NCBI GenBank assembly: GCA_009923745.1
Contig: RFSX01000004.1
Location: forward strand, 1-35,808
Reading direction: 5' to 3'
Length of the DNA stretch: 35,808 bases
Source of the DNA: Chitinophagia bacterium
GTDB lineage: Bacteria; Bacteroidota; Bacteroidia; Chitinophagales; Saprospiraceae
Shown: one piece after another, positions 9,138 to 17,893 of the stretch
Layout: each line of letters begins with the position of its first letter
How positions within the stretch are numbered: position 1 is the stretch's first letter
Program-made: the position numbers and the translations under genes
The notes under the pieces: model-generated
Seen by the model: the letters and a program-made list of their open reading frames with translations, nothing else
Told to the model about the DNA's origin: nothing
Database searches by the model: none

Positions 9138-10298
9138 AATTTCCCCTGTCGTCGTCTGAATGTCTACGGTGGTTTTTTCCAGTTTGGCATCTGCCATTCG
9201 CGAAGCTATGGTTCGCTTCCAAATCAAATCATATAGTTTTTGCATATCCGAATCACCGGATATAGCCGATAATTTTATATCGGTCGGCCTTATAGCTTCG
9301 TGCGCTTCCTGGGCAGATGCATTCTTATTCTTATACTTTCTGACCTGAGCATATTCATCGCCATACTGGCTCTTAATTTCTTCATTGATAGTGCCGAGTG
9401 CCAAATCACTTAAACTGATGGAATCGGTTCTCATATAGGTGATATAACCAGCCTCATAGAGCTTTTGTGCAGCGCTCATGGTCCGGTTTACGGCAAAATA
9501 GAGTTTCCGTGAAGCTTCTTGCTGCAGCGTTGAAGTAGTAAATGGCGCAGCAGGCTTTCTTTTAGCAGGCCTAACATTAATATTATTAATAGTATAATCG
9601 GAAGGCTTCAGGGATTCAAGCAATGCTCGCGCCTCCTCGAATGTTTCAAGGCGCCTAGAAAGTTCTGCCTTTAGCTCGACTTCCCTGCCCTGATCATTCA
9701 TTACCTTGAATAGAGCAAGAACCTTATAAAAAGACCTGGATTCGTGATTGTTTATTTCTCTTTCTCTCTCAACGATCAATTTAACCGCAACGGACTGCAC
9801 CCTGCCCGCAGACAATTTACCTTTTATCTTTCTCCACAGGATTTCCGACAACTCAAAGCCTACGAGTCTGTCAAGAATTCTTCTCGCCTGTTGAGCATTA
9901 ACAAGGTTTTTATCTACATGCCTGGGATTCATGACCGCTTTCTCAATAGCCGGTTTTGTAATCTCCCTGAATACTATGCGCTTGGTAGTATCTGCATCAA
10001 GGCCAAGCACTTCACACAAATGCCATGAGATGGCTTCTCCTTCACGATCCTCATCCGTCGCGAGCCACACTTCAGCGGCTTGCTTGGCAGAGTCTTTTAG
10101 TTCCTTGACAACTCTCTTCTTTTCATCAGACACCACATATTTCGGCTCAAAACCATTCTCCTTATCAATACCTTTCGCTCCCTTATCAAGGTCACGAATA
10201 TGGCCATACGATGACTTGACTATGAAATCATTGCCTAGATATTTATTGATTGTTTTGGCCTTGGCCGGAGACTCTACTATGAGTAATTTCTTTCCCAT
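9105..10298 (-). pseudogene. topA: DNA topoisomerase I, 5' fragment (Toprim and catalytic domains)
   Basis: TopA relaxes negative supercoils and is normally essential. This fragment has the start MGKKLLIVESPAKAKTINKY, the Toprim metal site TDEDREGE (Asp82, Asp84, Glu86) and the catalytic tyrosine Tyr288 in ITYMRTDS. After MADAKLEKTTVDIQTTTGEIF (about 9135) it leaves the family pattern and stops at 9105-9107. From memory of Bacteroidota TopA, about 40 residues should follow: a GEVIxFDGFLKVYLE-like strand, an acidic linker and an LPxLxxGQ segment. These are absent from all frames here; the sequence jumps directly to the pre-gate segment in the frame of the 3' fragment. This is therefore a deletion plus a frame change, not a simple frameshift. 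Confidence 0.87.
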
Positions 10299-10340
10299 TA
10301 TTCAGTCAAATTGTATTTAAATCACAGGTTTTCCAGACTG

Positions 10341-10348
10341 CAAATGTA
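10341..10348 (-). promoter_or_regulatory. Putative -7 box upstream of topA
   Basis: On the minus strand this reads TACATTTG, an exact TAnnTTTG match, about 43 bp before the topA ATG at 10298. No TTG is found at normal -33 spacing. Confidence 0.42.
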
Positions 10349-10388
10349 GAATTATCATTCTATTGAAGATTAAAAGAACCGAAAAAAC

Positions 10389-10874
10389 TCAGTTTTTATC
10401 GTTTATATACACCTCATTTATTTCTTTCATTCTTGCCTCTTTCAGTTCAGCAATGATATTTTCTTTTTGCAATTCCAGTTGATTTAAATGTCTGTGCAAT
10501 GTTCTTAAAATGTATTGTGCCATGTCATCAGGATGCAATAAGCCCTCCTGTTTTAAATAGTGAGAAAGTCTTGATCCTTCGTAAAAATTCCAATTAAGAA
10601 TCATCCATCGCCCGATACCAAAATGCAGTTTTTTACAAACTTCTTTTTCTTCCGCTTTGGCAAAGCCGTCAAGCTTATTGCCATCGGTAAGTTCGATGAT
10701 ACGCTTGTGAGCCTCGCTCAAATCTCTGGGGATGTATGCCCCGTTTATTCGACTAAGCTGGATATTGATTGCATACAGGGAATCATATTCTTCAGGGGTG
10801 GACACAGGATCCTGAGCCTTTATCTCAAATGAACTGATTAATAATGCTAGCAGGATGTATAAGGTAAACTTCAT
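10389..10874 (-). CDS. Secreted DUF6794-like protein
   Basis: A 161-residue protein with a signal peptide (MKFTLYILLALLISSFEIKA, Q next) and no lipobox cysteine, so probably periplasmic. The centre has LHFGIGRWMILNWNFYEGS, SRLSHYLKQEGLLHPDDMA and YILRTLHRHLNQ, which I recognise as the pattern of DUF6794, a short domain common in Bacteroidota. The C-terminus is a charged helix. Its function is unknown. It stands alone, divergent from the thiolase gene. Confidence 0.75.
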   Translation of the reverse strand: MKFTLYILLALLISSFEIKAQDPVSTPEEYDSLYAINIQLSRINGAYIPRDLSEAHKRIIELTDGNKLDGFAKAEEKEVCKKLHFGIGRWMILNWNFYEGSRLSHYLKQEGLLHPDDMAQYILRTLHRHLNQLELQKENIIAELKEARMKEINEVYINDKN

Positions 10875-11053
10875 TTTAAACTATTCGATTAAATAATAAC
10901 TAAATTAATTTCAATTATGATTTAATGCATATGTGCAGAGTGCTAAAAGCCGAGTAACAAGAACTACGGAAGATTCTGATATCTTCTTTTTACTCTGCAT
11001 AGCATTAAACTGAAGCCATTTATCAGCTGTTCTTTTATTAGTTTATAATCGCT

Positions 11054-11061
11054 TAAGTTTG
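11054..11061 (+). promoter_or_regulatory. Putative -7 box upstream of the thiolase gene
   Basis: TAAGTTTG matches TAnnTTTG and ends 16 bp before the ATG, implying a very short leader that includes the A-rich stretch CACAAAAAATACCCTA. No -33 TTG is seen at normal spacing. Likely drives the thiolase and the UnbV lipoprotein gene. Confidence 0.45.
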
Positions 11062-11077
11062 CACAAAAAATACCCTA

Positions 11078-12256
11078 ATGCAAAAAGTTTATATCCTTTC
11101 AGCAGTCAGAACTCCCATTGGAAGTTTTGGTGGTGTTTTAGCTAATGTCTCAGCGACAAAACTGGGTGCTGCAGCTATAAAAGGAGCCTTGGAGAAAGCG
11201 GCAGTTCAGGCCGATAAGGTAGGGGAAGTATTCATGGGAAATGTAGTCTCTGCTAACCTGGGACAGGCTCCTGCACGTCAGGCAGCCATATTCGCCGGCA
11301 TTCCGAATACAGTGCCTTGTACCACCATCAACAAGGTATGCTCTTCTGGAGCAAAAGCAATTATGCTGGGCGCTCAAAGTATTATGCTTGGCCAAAAAGA
11401 TATTGTAGTAGCTGGCGGAATGGAGAACATGTCTCAGATTCCCTACTATATACCGAATGCACGATACGGCTATAAATTCGGCTCTGCCGAGTTGGTTGAT
11501 GGACTGCAAAAAGACGGTCTGACAGATGTATATAATAATTGTATCATGGGATTGTGTGCTGATAAGACCGCTGAAAAATATAATATCAGTCGGGAGCAGC
11601 AAGATGAGTTTGCGATTCAATCCTACAGACGCTCGGCGCAATCCACCCAGGATGGCATTTTCGCCAAGGAGATCGTGCCGGTAAGCATCCCACAAAGGAA
11701 GGGAGATGATTTGATTGTAAGCGAAGATGAAGAATACAAAAAAGTCATTTTTGAAAAGCTGCCGAATTTAAGACCTGCCTTTTCAAAGGAAGGTACTGTA
11801 ACGGCTGCCAATGCCTCTACGATTAATGACGGTGCGTCAGCATTGGTTTTGGCGAGCGAATCAGCTGTCAAAGAGTTGGGGCTTACACCCCTTGCTGAAA
11901 TAGTGGATTTCAGTGATGCGGCACACGAACCCGAATGGTTCACTACAGCTCCTGTTAAAGCAAGCGATATTCTGTTGAAGAAAAATAATATGACCGTCGA
12001 TGATGTTGACTATTTTGAGGTCAATGAAGCTTTTAGCGTCGTACCCTTGGTATATAATAAAATGTTGAATACCTCAGATGAGAAGGTAAACGTCCATGGC
12101 GGATCCGTTTCCCTGGGACATCCACTGGGAGCCTCCGGAGCCAGGATTGTTACAACGCTGGTCAATGTACTCCATTCAAAAGATGGTTCATATGGCATGG
12201 CAGCCATTTGCAACGGTGGTGGTGGGGCTTCAGCAATTTTAGTGAAAAAGCTATAG
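11078..12256 (+). CDS. Acetyl-CoA C-acetyltransferase (thiolase)
   Basis: Condenses two acetyl-CoA to acetoacetyl-CoA, or runs in reverse in fatty-acid and ketone breakdown. The 392-residue protein shows the complete thiolase set: nucleophile Cys88 in INKVCSSGAKA, His348 in VSLGHPLGASGARI, Cys378 in AICNGGGGASA, plus YFEVNEAFSVV. Length and motifs fit a biosynthetic-type (AtoB/PhaA-like) enzyme, but the two directions cannot be separated from sequence. The next gene starts 25 bp downstream on the same strand. Confidence 0.93.
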   Translation: MQKVYILSAVRTPIGSFGGVLANVSATKLGAAAIKGALEKAAVQADKVGEVFMGNVVSANLGQAPARQAAIFAGIPNTVPCTTINKVCSSGAKAIMLGAQSIMLGQKDIVVAGGMENMSQIPYYIPNARYGYKFGSAELVDGLQKDGLTDVYNNCIMGLCADKTAEKYNISREQQDEFAIQSYRRSAQSTQDGIFAKEIVPVSIPQRKGDDLIVSEDEEYKKVIFEKLPNLRPAFSKEGTVTAANASTINDGASALVLASESAVKELGLTPLAEIVDFSDAAHEPEWFTTAPVKASDILLKKNNMTVDDVDYFEVNEAFSVVPLVYNKMLNTSDEKVNVHGGSVSLGHPLGASGARIVTTLVNVLHSKDGSYGMAAICNGGGGASAILVKKL

Positions 12257-12281
12257 TTCGAAATCAAGAATATATTTTGAG

Positions 12282-15200
12282 ATGCGCTTAAGAGATTTAT
12301 TGTTGTGTTCAGCCCTGGTGGTCCTGGCATCCTGTAGACAGGAGAAGCTGGATAAGCCGGCCCAGTCCGGGCAGGTTTTTGAATTATTGATTCCATCAAA
12401 AACAGGTATCAGTTTCAGGAACGATATCGTGGAAGACAAAAACCTAAACATATACACCTATGGCTATTTGTACAACGGCAGTGGATCGGCCATAGGTGAT
12501 ATCAACAACGACGGATTACCTGATCTATATTTCAGCTCTACCCAGGGACAGGACAAACTGTATCTCAACAAAGGCAATTTTGAATTTGAAGATATATCCA
12601 CTAGCTCAGGAATAAATAAATACTCGGGATATAAGACAGGTGTCAATATGATCGACATAAACCAGGACGGGTGGTTAGACATTTATGTTTGTCGTGATGG
12701 CTGGTCCCAAAATCCTGAGGATTTGCGCAATCTTCTATTTATCAATCAAAAAGACGGCAGCTTCATTGAAAAAGCCGCCGAATACGGCATAGACAGTGCG
12801 GATCGCAGTGTGCAGGCAGCTTTCTTCGACTATGACAAGGATGGAGACCTCGATTTATTTCTGGCCAATCAACCGGGGGTATTCAATATTCCTATTGGTC
12901 AGATGATTCAATTATTTGCCAATCCACGTATTGAAAAATCAGATAGATTGCTGAGAAACGATAGCGGACGGTTTACAGATGTTACCATTGAAGCGGGTAT
13001 CTTAAATTTCACCTATGGCCTGGGCCTTGTTACGGCAGATTTCAATGATGATGGCTGGACAGATATTTATGTAACCAGCGATTTTGAACCCCGCGATGTG
13101 TATTATGTCAATCAGAAAGACGGCAGCTTTCGCGAATCCCTGATGGATCACTTCAACCATTGCAGCTATTTTTCAATGGGTGTCGATTACACGGACATAA
13201 ACAACGACGGTCACCTCGACCTTTTTGTCGGAGAGATGCTGGCAGAAGACAATCTGAGACAGAAAACCAATATGGCTCCGATGAATATGCAACGCTTTGC
13301 CAATATGGCATCAAACGGCATGTATTTTCAATATATGAGAAATAGCTTCAGCATTAATAATGGTCATGGCGACTTCTCAGATATTGCACCTTATGCGGGT
13401 ATTGATAAATCGGACTGGAGCTGGGCTTCAGTTTTTGGAGACTATGATAATGATGGAGATGACGACCTGCTGGTGGTCAATGGTTATTTGAGAGACACTC
13501 AGGATAAGGATACTAGCAAAAAAGCCAATAAGCTGGCAAAAGAAACGGATAACAGACTCACATTTGATCAAATCAGTCAGCTTCTCAAGAGCACACCCCT
13601 GAAAAACTATGCTTTTAGAAATGACGGAAAATCAAAATTTTCAAAAGTTTCTGGTAATTGGGGTTTTAATCATACGGGTTTTTCGGACGGTATGTCCATA
13701 GGTGATCTTGATATGGATGGTGACCTAGATGTTGTTGTTAATAACATAAATGACGTGGCAACCGTTTACCGCAACAATACCAATACGGACAACTACATCG
13801 CCTTTACATTGAAAGGCCCATCTGGAAATCCCGGAGGACTTAACACCATACTGGAATTGCAAACGACAAAGGGCCTTAGATACAAGGAATTTCATACAGT
13901 CAGAGGCTTCCAATCGGCGATGCATCCTATAATTCACTTTGGCCTCGATCAAGATGAACTTCCGCAGAGTTTGTCTGTGGAATGGGCTGATGGCTCAAAA
14001 AAAACAATTGGAGATATAAAGGCCGGTAGATACCAGGAAATCACTTACGAGGGAAGTTCAAAAACTTTTGCTGAAAAAGAAATTCTGCCCTTCCAGCATG
14101 CAGATCTCTTTAATTATCAGCATAATGAGAATTTCAATGATGATTATGCCATCCAGGTTCTCCTACCCCACTTACTATCCCAATATGGACCGGCGTTAGC
14201 AAAATCTGACATCAACAAAGATGGCAGAGAAGATATTTTTGTTGGTGGAGCCGCAGGACAATCCTCCGGGCTTTATGTTCAAAATGCTGATGGTACATTT
14301 AGTTTAATGAATTCAAATGTCTGGGAGCAAGATGCAGGCTATGAAGATGTTATCGCGTACTTCTTTGATTACGATAATGATGGATTCGAGGACTTGATTG
14401 TAGGTTCAGGGAGTTATGAATTTGGGCCTGAAAGTCCCTTTAACACATGTAGACTTTACCAGAATAATGGCCGGGGTGAGTTTATAAAAAAGAACATACT
14501 ACCTACAATAAATACCGCCTGTGGCACCATTTCAGGAGGAGATTACGATGCTGATGGTGACATCGACTTATTCATTGGCTCTCGCTTCGTATTTGGCAAA
14601 TACCCTATGGCACCAAGAGCATACATTCTTCGTAATGATGGTCCTGCCTTCACAGATGTGACAAAGGACCTGTGTCCTGAGCTGTTTGATCATGCTGGAA
14701 TGTATACGCATTCCGAATGGATAGATATTGATGAGGACAATCAATTAGATCTCATTCTGGCAGGAGAATGGACGGAAGTGGAGCTTTTACTCAACAAAAA
14801 AGACAGATTTGAAAAAACACGCCTTAATGCTGATTCTGGCATGAGGGGATGGTGGAATGTCGTCAGGTCTGCAGATTTTGATGGAGATGGGCTCACCGAT
14901 ATTTTTGTGGGCAACCTTGGAGAAAATTATAAATACAAAGCCAGCAAGGAAGAGCCTTTTGAAGTTTATAGCGGCGACTTCAATAATGACGGTAAGTATG
15001 ATATTGTCCTGGGCTATTACAATGATAACACCATATACCCTGTACGGGGCTTTCAGTGTTCTTCAGAACAAATTCCGGATCTTAAAAATGAAATTTCTAG
15101 TTACGCAGAATTCGGAGCTTCCAATCTTTACAGCATCTATGGTGAATCCATTAAAACCGCGCTCAATTACAAAGCGGATAATTTCTCTTCTGGTATATTT

Positions 15201-15554
15201 TGGAACGATGGTGAGGGTCAGTTTGCATTCTCACGCATCGATTACAGACTGCAGTTATCGCCTGTCCAGGATATTGAAATTATCGATTACAATAAGGATG
15301 GCAAAAATGATATAATTGGCGTGGGCAATTGGTTTGTTGCTGAAATCGAAACACCCAGAGCCGATAGTGGTCAGGGCTTTATACTTCTGAATAATGGCAA
15401 CCGTGAATTCGAATTTATCAGCAGCGACCGTAGCGGTTTTATCGCCAATAAGGATGCAAGAAAAATAGAAATAGTATCACTAAAAGCTAACAATAAAAAA
15501 GCCGTCATTGTTGGAAACAATAACGGCTCAGTTCAATCTTTTATCTTTGAATAA
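12282..15554 (+). CDS. Large FG-GAP/VCBS and UnbV (ASPIC) repeat lipoprotein
   Basis: A 1090-residue surface or periplasmic lipoprotein: N-terminus MRLRDLLLCSALVVLASC with lipobox LASC. I count fourteen calcium-loop motifs of the form DxNxDGxxD. Seven (for example DINNDGLPD, DYDKDGDLD, DYDNDGDDD) precede an UnbV/ASPIC domain (about residues 490-590, containing VEWADGSKKTIGDIKAGRYQ). Seven more follow (DINKDGRED to DYNKDGKND; one, DIDEDNQLD, lacks the Gly). This architecture implies two integrin-like beta-propellers flanking the ASPIC domain. Such proteins are abundant in marine Bacteroidota and often lie near SusC/D genes; the exact role is unknown. It is probably co-transcribed with the thiolase, but no functional link is evident. 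Confidence 0.9.
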   Translation: MRLRDLLLCSALVVLASCRQEKLDKPAQSGQVFELLIPSKTGISFRNDIVEDKNLNIYTYGYLYNGSGSAIGDINNDGLPDLYFSSTQGQDKLYLNKGNFEFEDISTSSGINKYSGYKTGVNMIDINQDGWLDIYVCRDGWSQNPEDLRNLLFINQKDGSFIEKAAEYGIDSADRSVQAAFFDYDKDGDLDLFLANQPGVFNIPIGQMIQLFANPRIEKSDRLLRNDSGRFTDVTIEAGILNFTYGLGLVTADFNDDGWTDIYVTSDFEPRDVYYVNQKDGSFRESLMDHFNHCSYFSMGVDYTDINNDGHLDLFVGEMLAEDNLRQKTNMAPMNMQRFANMASNGMYFQYMRNSFSINNGHGDFSDIAPYAGIDKSDWSWASVFGDYDNDGDDDLLVVNGYLRDTQDKDTSKKANKLAKETDNRLTFDQISQLLKSTPLKNYAFRNDGKSKFSKVSGNWGFNHTGFSDGMSIGDLDMDGDLDVVVNNINDVATVYRNNTNTDNYIAFTLKGPSGNPGGLNTILELQTTKGLRYKEFHTVRGFQSAMHPIIHFGLDQDELPQSLSVEWADGSKKTIGDIKAGRYQEITYEGSSKTFAEKEILPFQHADLFNYQHNENFNDDYAIQVLLPHLLSQYGPALAKSDINKDGREDIFVGGAAGQSSGLYVQNADGTFSLMNSNVWEQDAGYEDVIAYFFDYDNDGFEDLIVGSGSYEFGPESPFNTCRLYQNNGRGEFIKKNILPTINTACGTISGGDYDADGDIDLFIGSRFVFGKYPMAPRAYILRNDGPAFTDVTKDLCPELFDHAGMYTHSEWIDIDEDNQLDLILAGEWTEVELLLNKKDRFEKTRLNADSGMRGWWNVVRSADFDGDGLTDIFVGNLGENYKYKASKEEPFEVYSGDFNNDGKYDIVLGYYNDNTIYPVRGFQCSSEQIPDLKNEISSYAEFGASNLYSIYGESIKTALNYKADNFSSGIFWNDGEGQFAFSRIDYRLQLSPVQDIEIIDYNKDGKNDIIGVGNWFVAEIETPRADSGQGFILLNNGNREFEFISSDRSGFIANKDARKIEIVSLKANNKKAVIVGNNNGSVQSFIFE

Positions 15555-15577
15555 TCTGACTTAGAGTCTCTAGATTA

Positions 15578-17800
15578 CTAACGAATCTTTTCAAGAATAC
15601 CATTTCTGTCAAGCACAAGTTCAGCATCTTTAAATCCACGATTCTTGGCAATTAGCATGGCCTTTGTAGCCTGATCACGGCTGTCAAATCCACTTAATAC
15701 AAAAATTGACCATTGTTCTTTTGTCCACTGTTCGATAATACCAACATCTTTAACAGCATCTACATCAAACCAAACAGGGTCTTGATAGGAGGCTAGCCTT
15801 ACCTTGTAATTAACCCCGGTTGTGGAAGTGGATCTTATCTTTTCTATATCATAGGCATTGGCAGTTGCTTCCGATACTTCTATAAGTTCCATCTTGGCCG
15901 TATTGAGAACTTCACATGTTATAAATGCATCATTGTAACCCATGGCACGAACCTTATTAAGAATTTCCTTGGCTTCTGACTCATCTATAAAATAACCCAG
16001 CTTGAGTTTGATCCCATTCGTATACTTAATCTTATAAATACTTCCAAATTGCCTTAGCGGCATGTAATTATCGACATTATTGCCGTCATTTCTAAAAAGA
16101 GCAGCCAGCTGAATGAAACAGACTGTTTCCTTTCTAAGAATCAAATCTCCAAGAGCAATTCTTTTGGCGTCTGTGAGGTCAAGTCCTGCAGCAATCGTAG
16201 ATGCTTCCTCTGAAAAATGAGAAGGATAAAGGGCTTCGAAATCAACAGATTTCATATCAGACTCATTCTTATTTAAAAGTGTGGAACTGATAGTCATACG
16301 CGTTTCGAAATCCTCTGCCGTTCTGGTATAGTCCAAACCAGCCAGAGATGTCAATTTTTCTGGATCTGAATATTCCTCTATGATTGATTCTTCTTCCATC
16401 TTTACTGCGGTAGCAATGGCTTCTGTGTTCGAGGCATCGATAAAATCCTTATTGATATTTACTTCTGCTGGCACGACATCTTCATAACTAAGTTCGTGGA
16501 TAAGGTCTTCTTCGGAGCTTGTATTAATCTGGTATATGTCATAGGAGCCCTTACCGCCTAATCTGTTTGAAGTCAGATAATAGCTAGGCTTTTCTGCATG
16601 TTTGATGAAATAAAAATCATCTTCTGGTGAATTAATGCCATTTCCCATGTTGGCAGGTACCTGCCATACTCCTGATTTGATATAAGAACTGAATACATCC
16701 TGACCTCCCAAGCCTTTATGATAGTCACTGGAAAAGTAAAGTGTCTTACCATCAAAAAACGGGGTCACTTCATTACCTGGTGAATTGACTCGAGGTCCTA
16801 GATTTTCAGGATAGGTCCATGTTCCGTTTCGCAGGTAACTGACATAAATGTCAAAACCACCATAACCACCTGGCCTGTTAGAGGCGAAATACAGTATGTC
16901 TCCAAAAGGATTTAGAGTACCAAAACCTGAGGCGTATCCCACTTCATTGTAAGGGTACGCTTTAATCTTGCTAAAACTGCCATCCGGCTTGGTTTCCGCC
17001 AAAAACAAACTCAGCTCAAGATCATTGGTGAATATTTGTTGCTCACCATCTCTGAAATTGTTCTTTGTAATAGCACAAAGGGGAGCATTGAATGCATAAT
17101 GCACAGGCCCCATATCAAAACTTTCCTCCTTGTCAGAGAGGAGAAGGTCCACATCATCGTCAGTGGAGTGACTCTCCAGGTCAGAAATAAACATTTGTGG
17201 TCCATCGGGACTTATGTGACTTTTATTCAGTTTGTCTATATCACGTATGAAGTCGTCCCGAAATGACGCATAAACCAGTTTATTCTTATAGATGGCAGGG
17301 CCAAATTCTGTATTCCTTGAAGAAGCTTCATATAGATTCAATTCAAAGTCGATCTCTTCTGATAACAAAGCTTTTGCAAAATCACAGGATTCTGAATAGT
17401 GCTCTGCAAGTATGGCATCCTTTTCTCGATAGGCATCAAAATGTTCTTTCGCCTGGTCATACTGTCCCATTTTCTTAAGCAGCTGGCCATAATTGAAATC
17501 ATAGCTTTCCGGCAGAGAATTAAACTTCTCCATCTTCCTGTACCAAATGGCAGCGTCGACATTTTGATTCATTAGACGAAAGGATTCCGCAATCACATAA
17601 TGACAATTCACACAATCCGGATTGGTATCCAGGGCCTTTTTGGCATTTTCTATAGCCAGGTCAAAAGCCTTAAGCTCAAACTGACGTTTTGCTTTTACAA
17701 GTGATTTTTGCGAAAACAATGCGGATTGGCACATGAACAGGCCAATTATTACAAGAAGGCAATGTTGTAGTTTTCCTTGCATGACTAGACAATTTTTCAT
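15578..17800 (-). CDS. PorE-like TPR / WD40-type propeller protein with C-terminal SPOR-like repeats
   Basis: Exported protein of about 740 residues. Taking the chosen start as residue 1: signal peptide to about residue 30; TPR-like helices (about 35-130); PD40 propeller blades with LYFASNRPGGYGGFDIYVS, LYFSSDYHKGLGGQDVFSS and YYLTSNRLGGKGSYDIYQ (about 170-425); a low-complexity acidic linker; then two SPOR-like segments (CFIQLAALF to AFITCEVL and YKVRLASYQD to DAELVLDRNG). TPR plus PD40 at the N-terminus matches PorE-type gliding/T9SS proteins, but the OmpA peptidoglycan-binding domain is absent. The frame is open six codons further up, but a promoter box overlaps there, so ATG 17800 (or 17782) is preferred. 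It converges on the UnbV gene with 23 bp between. Confidence 0.8.
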   Translation of the reverse strand: MKNCLVMQGKLQHCLLVIIGLFMCQSALFSQKSLVKAKRQFELKAFDLAIENAKKALDTNPDCVNCHYVIAESFRLMNQNVDAAIWYRKMEKFNSLPESYDFNYGQLLKKMGQYDQAKEHFDAYREKDAILAEHYSESCDFAKALLSEEIDFELNLYEASSRNTEFGPAIYKNKLVYASFRDDFIRDIDKLNKSHISPDGPQMFISDLESHSTDDDVDLLLSDKEESFDMGPVHYAFNAPLCAITKNNFRDGEQQIFTNDLELSLFLAETKPDGSFSKIKAYPYNEVGYASGFGTLNPFGDILYFASNRPGGYGGFDIYVSYLRNGTWTYPENLGPRVNSPGNEVTPFFDGKTLYFSSDYHKGLGGQDVFSSYIKSGVWQVPANMGNGINSPEDDFYFIKHAEKPSYYLTSNRLGGKGSYDIYQINTSSEEDLIHELSYEDVVPAEVNINKDFIDASNTEAIATAVKMEEESIIEEYSDPEKLTSLAGLDYTRTAEDFETRMTISSTLLNKNESDMKSVDFEALYPSHFSEEASTIAAGLDLTDAKRIALGDLILRKETVCFIQLAALFRNDGNNVDNYMPLRQFGSIYKIKYTNGIKLKLGYFIDESEAKEILNKVRAMGYNDAFITCEVLNTAKMELIEVSEATANAYDIEKIRSTSTTGVNYKVRLASYQDPVWFDVDAVKDVGIIEQWTKEQWSIFVLSGFDSRDQATKAMLIAKNRGFKDAELVLDRNGILEKIR

Positions 17801-17815
17801 ACACATTATAAATAA

Positions 17816-17823
17816 CAAATATA
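17816..17823 (-). promoter_or_regulatory. Putative -7 box upstream of the PorE-like gene
   Basis: Minus-strand TATATTTG matches TAnnTTTG. Initiation about seven bases downstream would leave the uppermost possible start (17818) outside the message, which argues for ATG 17800. Confidence 0.4.
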
Positions 17824-17880
17824 TGAAATATATTGTCTTATAGTGAAATATATATAAATATATTATCTTATATATAAAAC
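17821..17880. repeat. Two 30-bp AT-rich direct repeats
   Basis: Positions 17821-17850 and 17851-17880 align at a 30-bp period. Each holds AAATATATT(G/A)TCTTATA, at 17826-17842 and 17856-17872, differing at one base. They fill the gap between the DUF368 gene stop and the PorE-like promoter. They may bind a regulator, act as an AT-rich upstream element or be simple low-complexity DNA. Confidence 0.45.
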
Positions 17881-17893
17881 GGGTAATTACTCC

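Noticed and set aside
9105-9222. Programmed ribosomal frameshift joining the two topA reading frames
   Set aside because: A frameshift would keep all conserved residues, but about 40 family residues are missing at the junction, so a deletion is required.
10932-11001. Inverted repeat TGCAGAGT / ACTCTGCA between the DUF6794 and thiolase genes
   Set aside because: Only 8-bp arms about 50 bp apart, and not next to either promoter; could easily be chance.
11150-11695. 181-codon minus-strand open frame
   Set aside because: Lies wholly inside the thiolase gene on the other strand and has no protein-like features; a shadow.
14857-15315. 152-codon plus-strand open frame
   Set aside because: Out-of-frame shadow inside the FG-GAP lipoprotein gene, caused by its repetitive codons.
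15552-15577. Possible terminator (TAATCT / AGATTA) between the UnbV and PorE-like genes
   Set aside because: Six-bp AT-rich stem with a large loop and no T tract; too weak to call.
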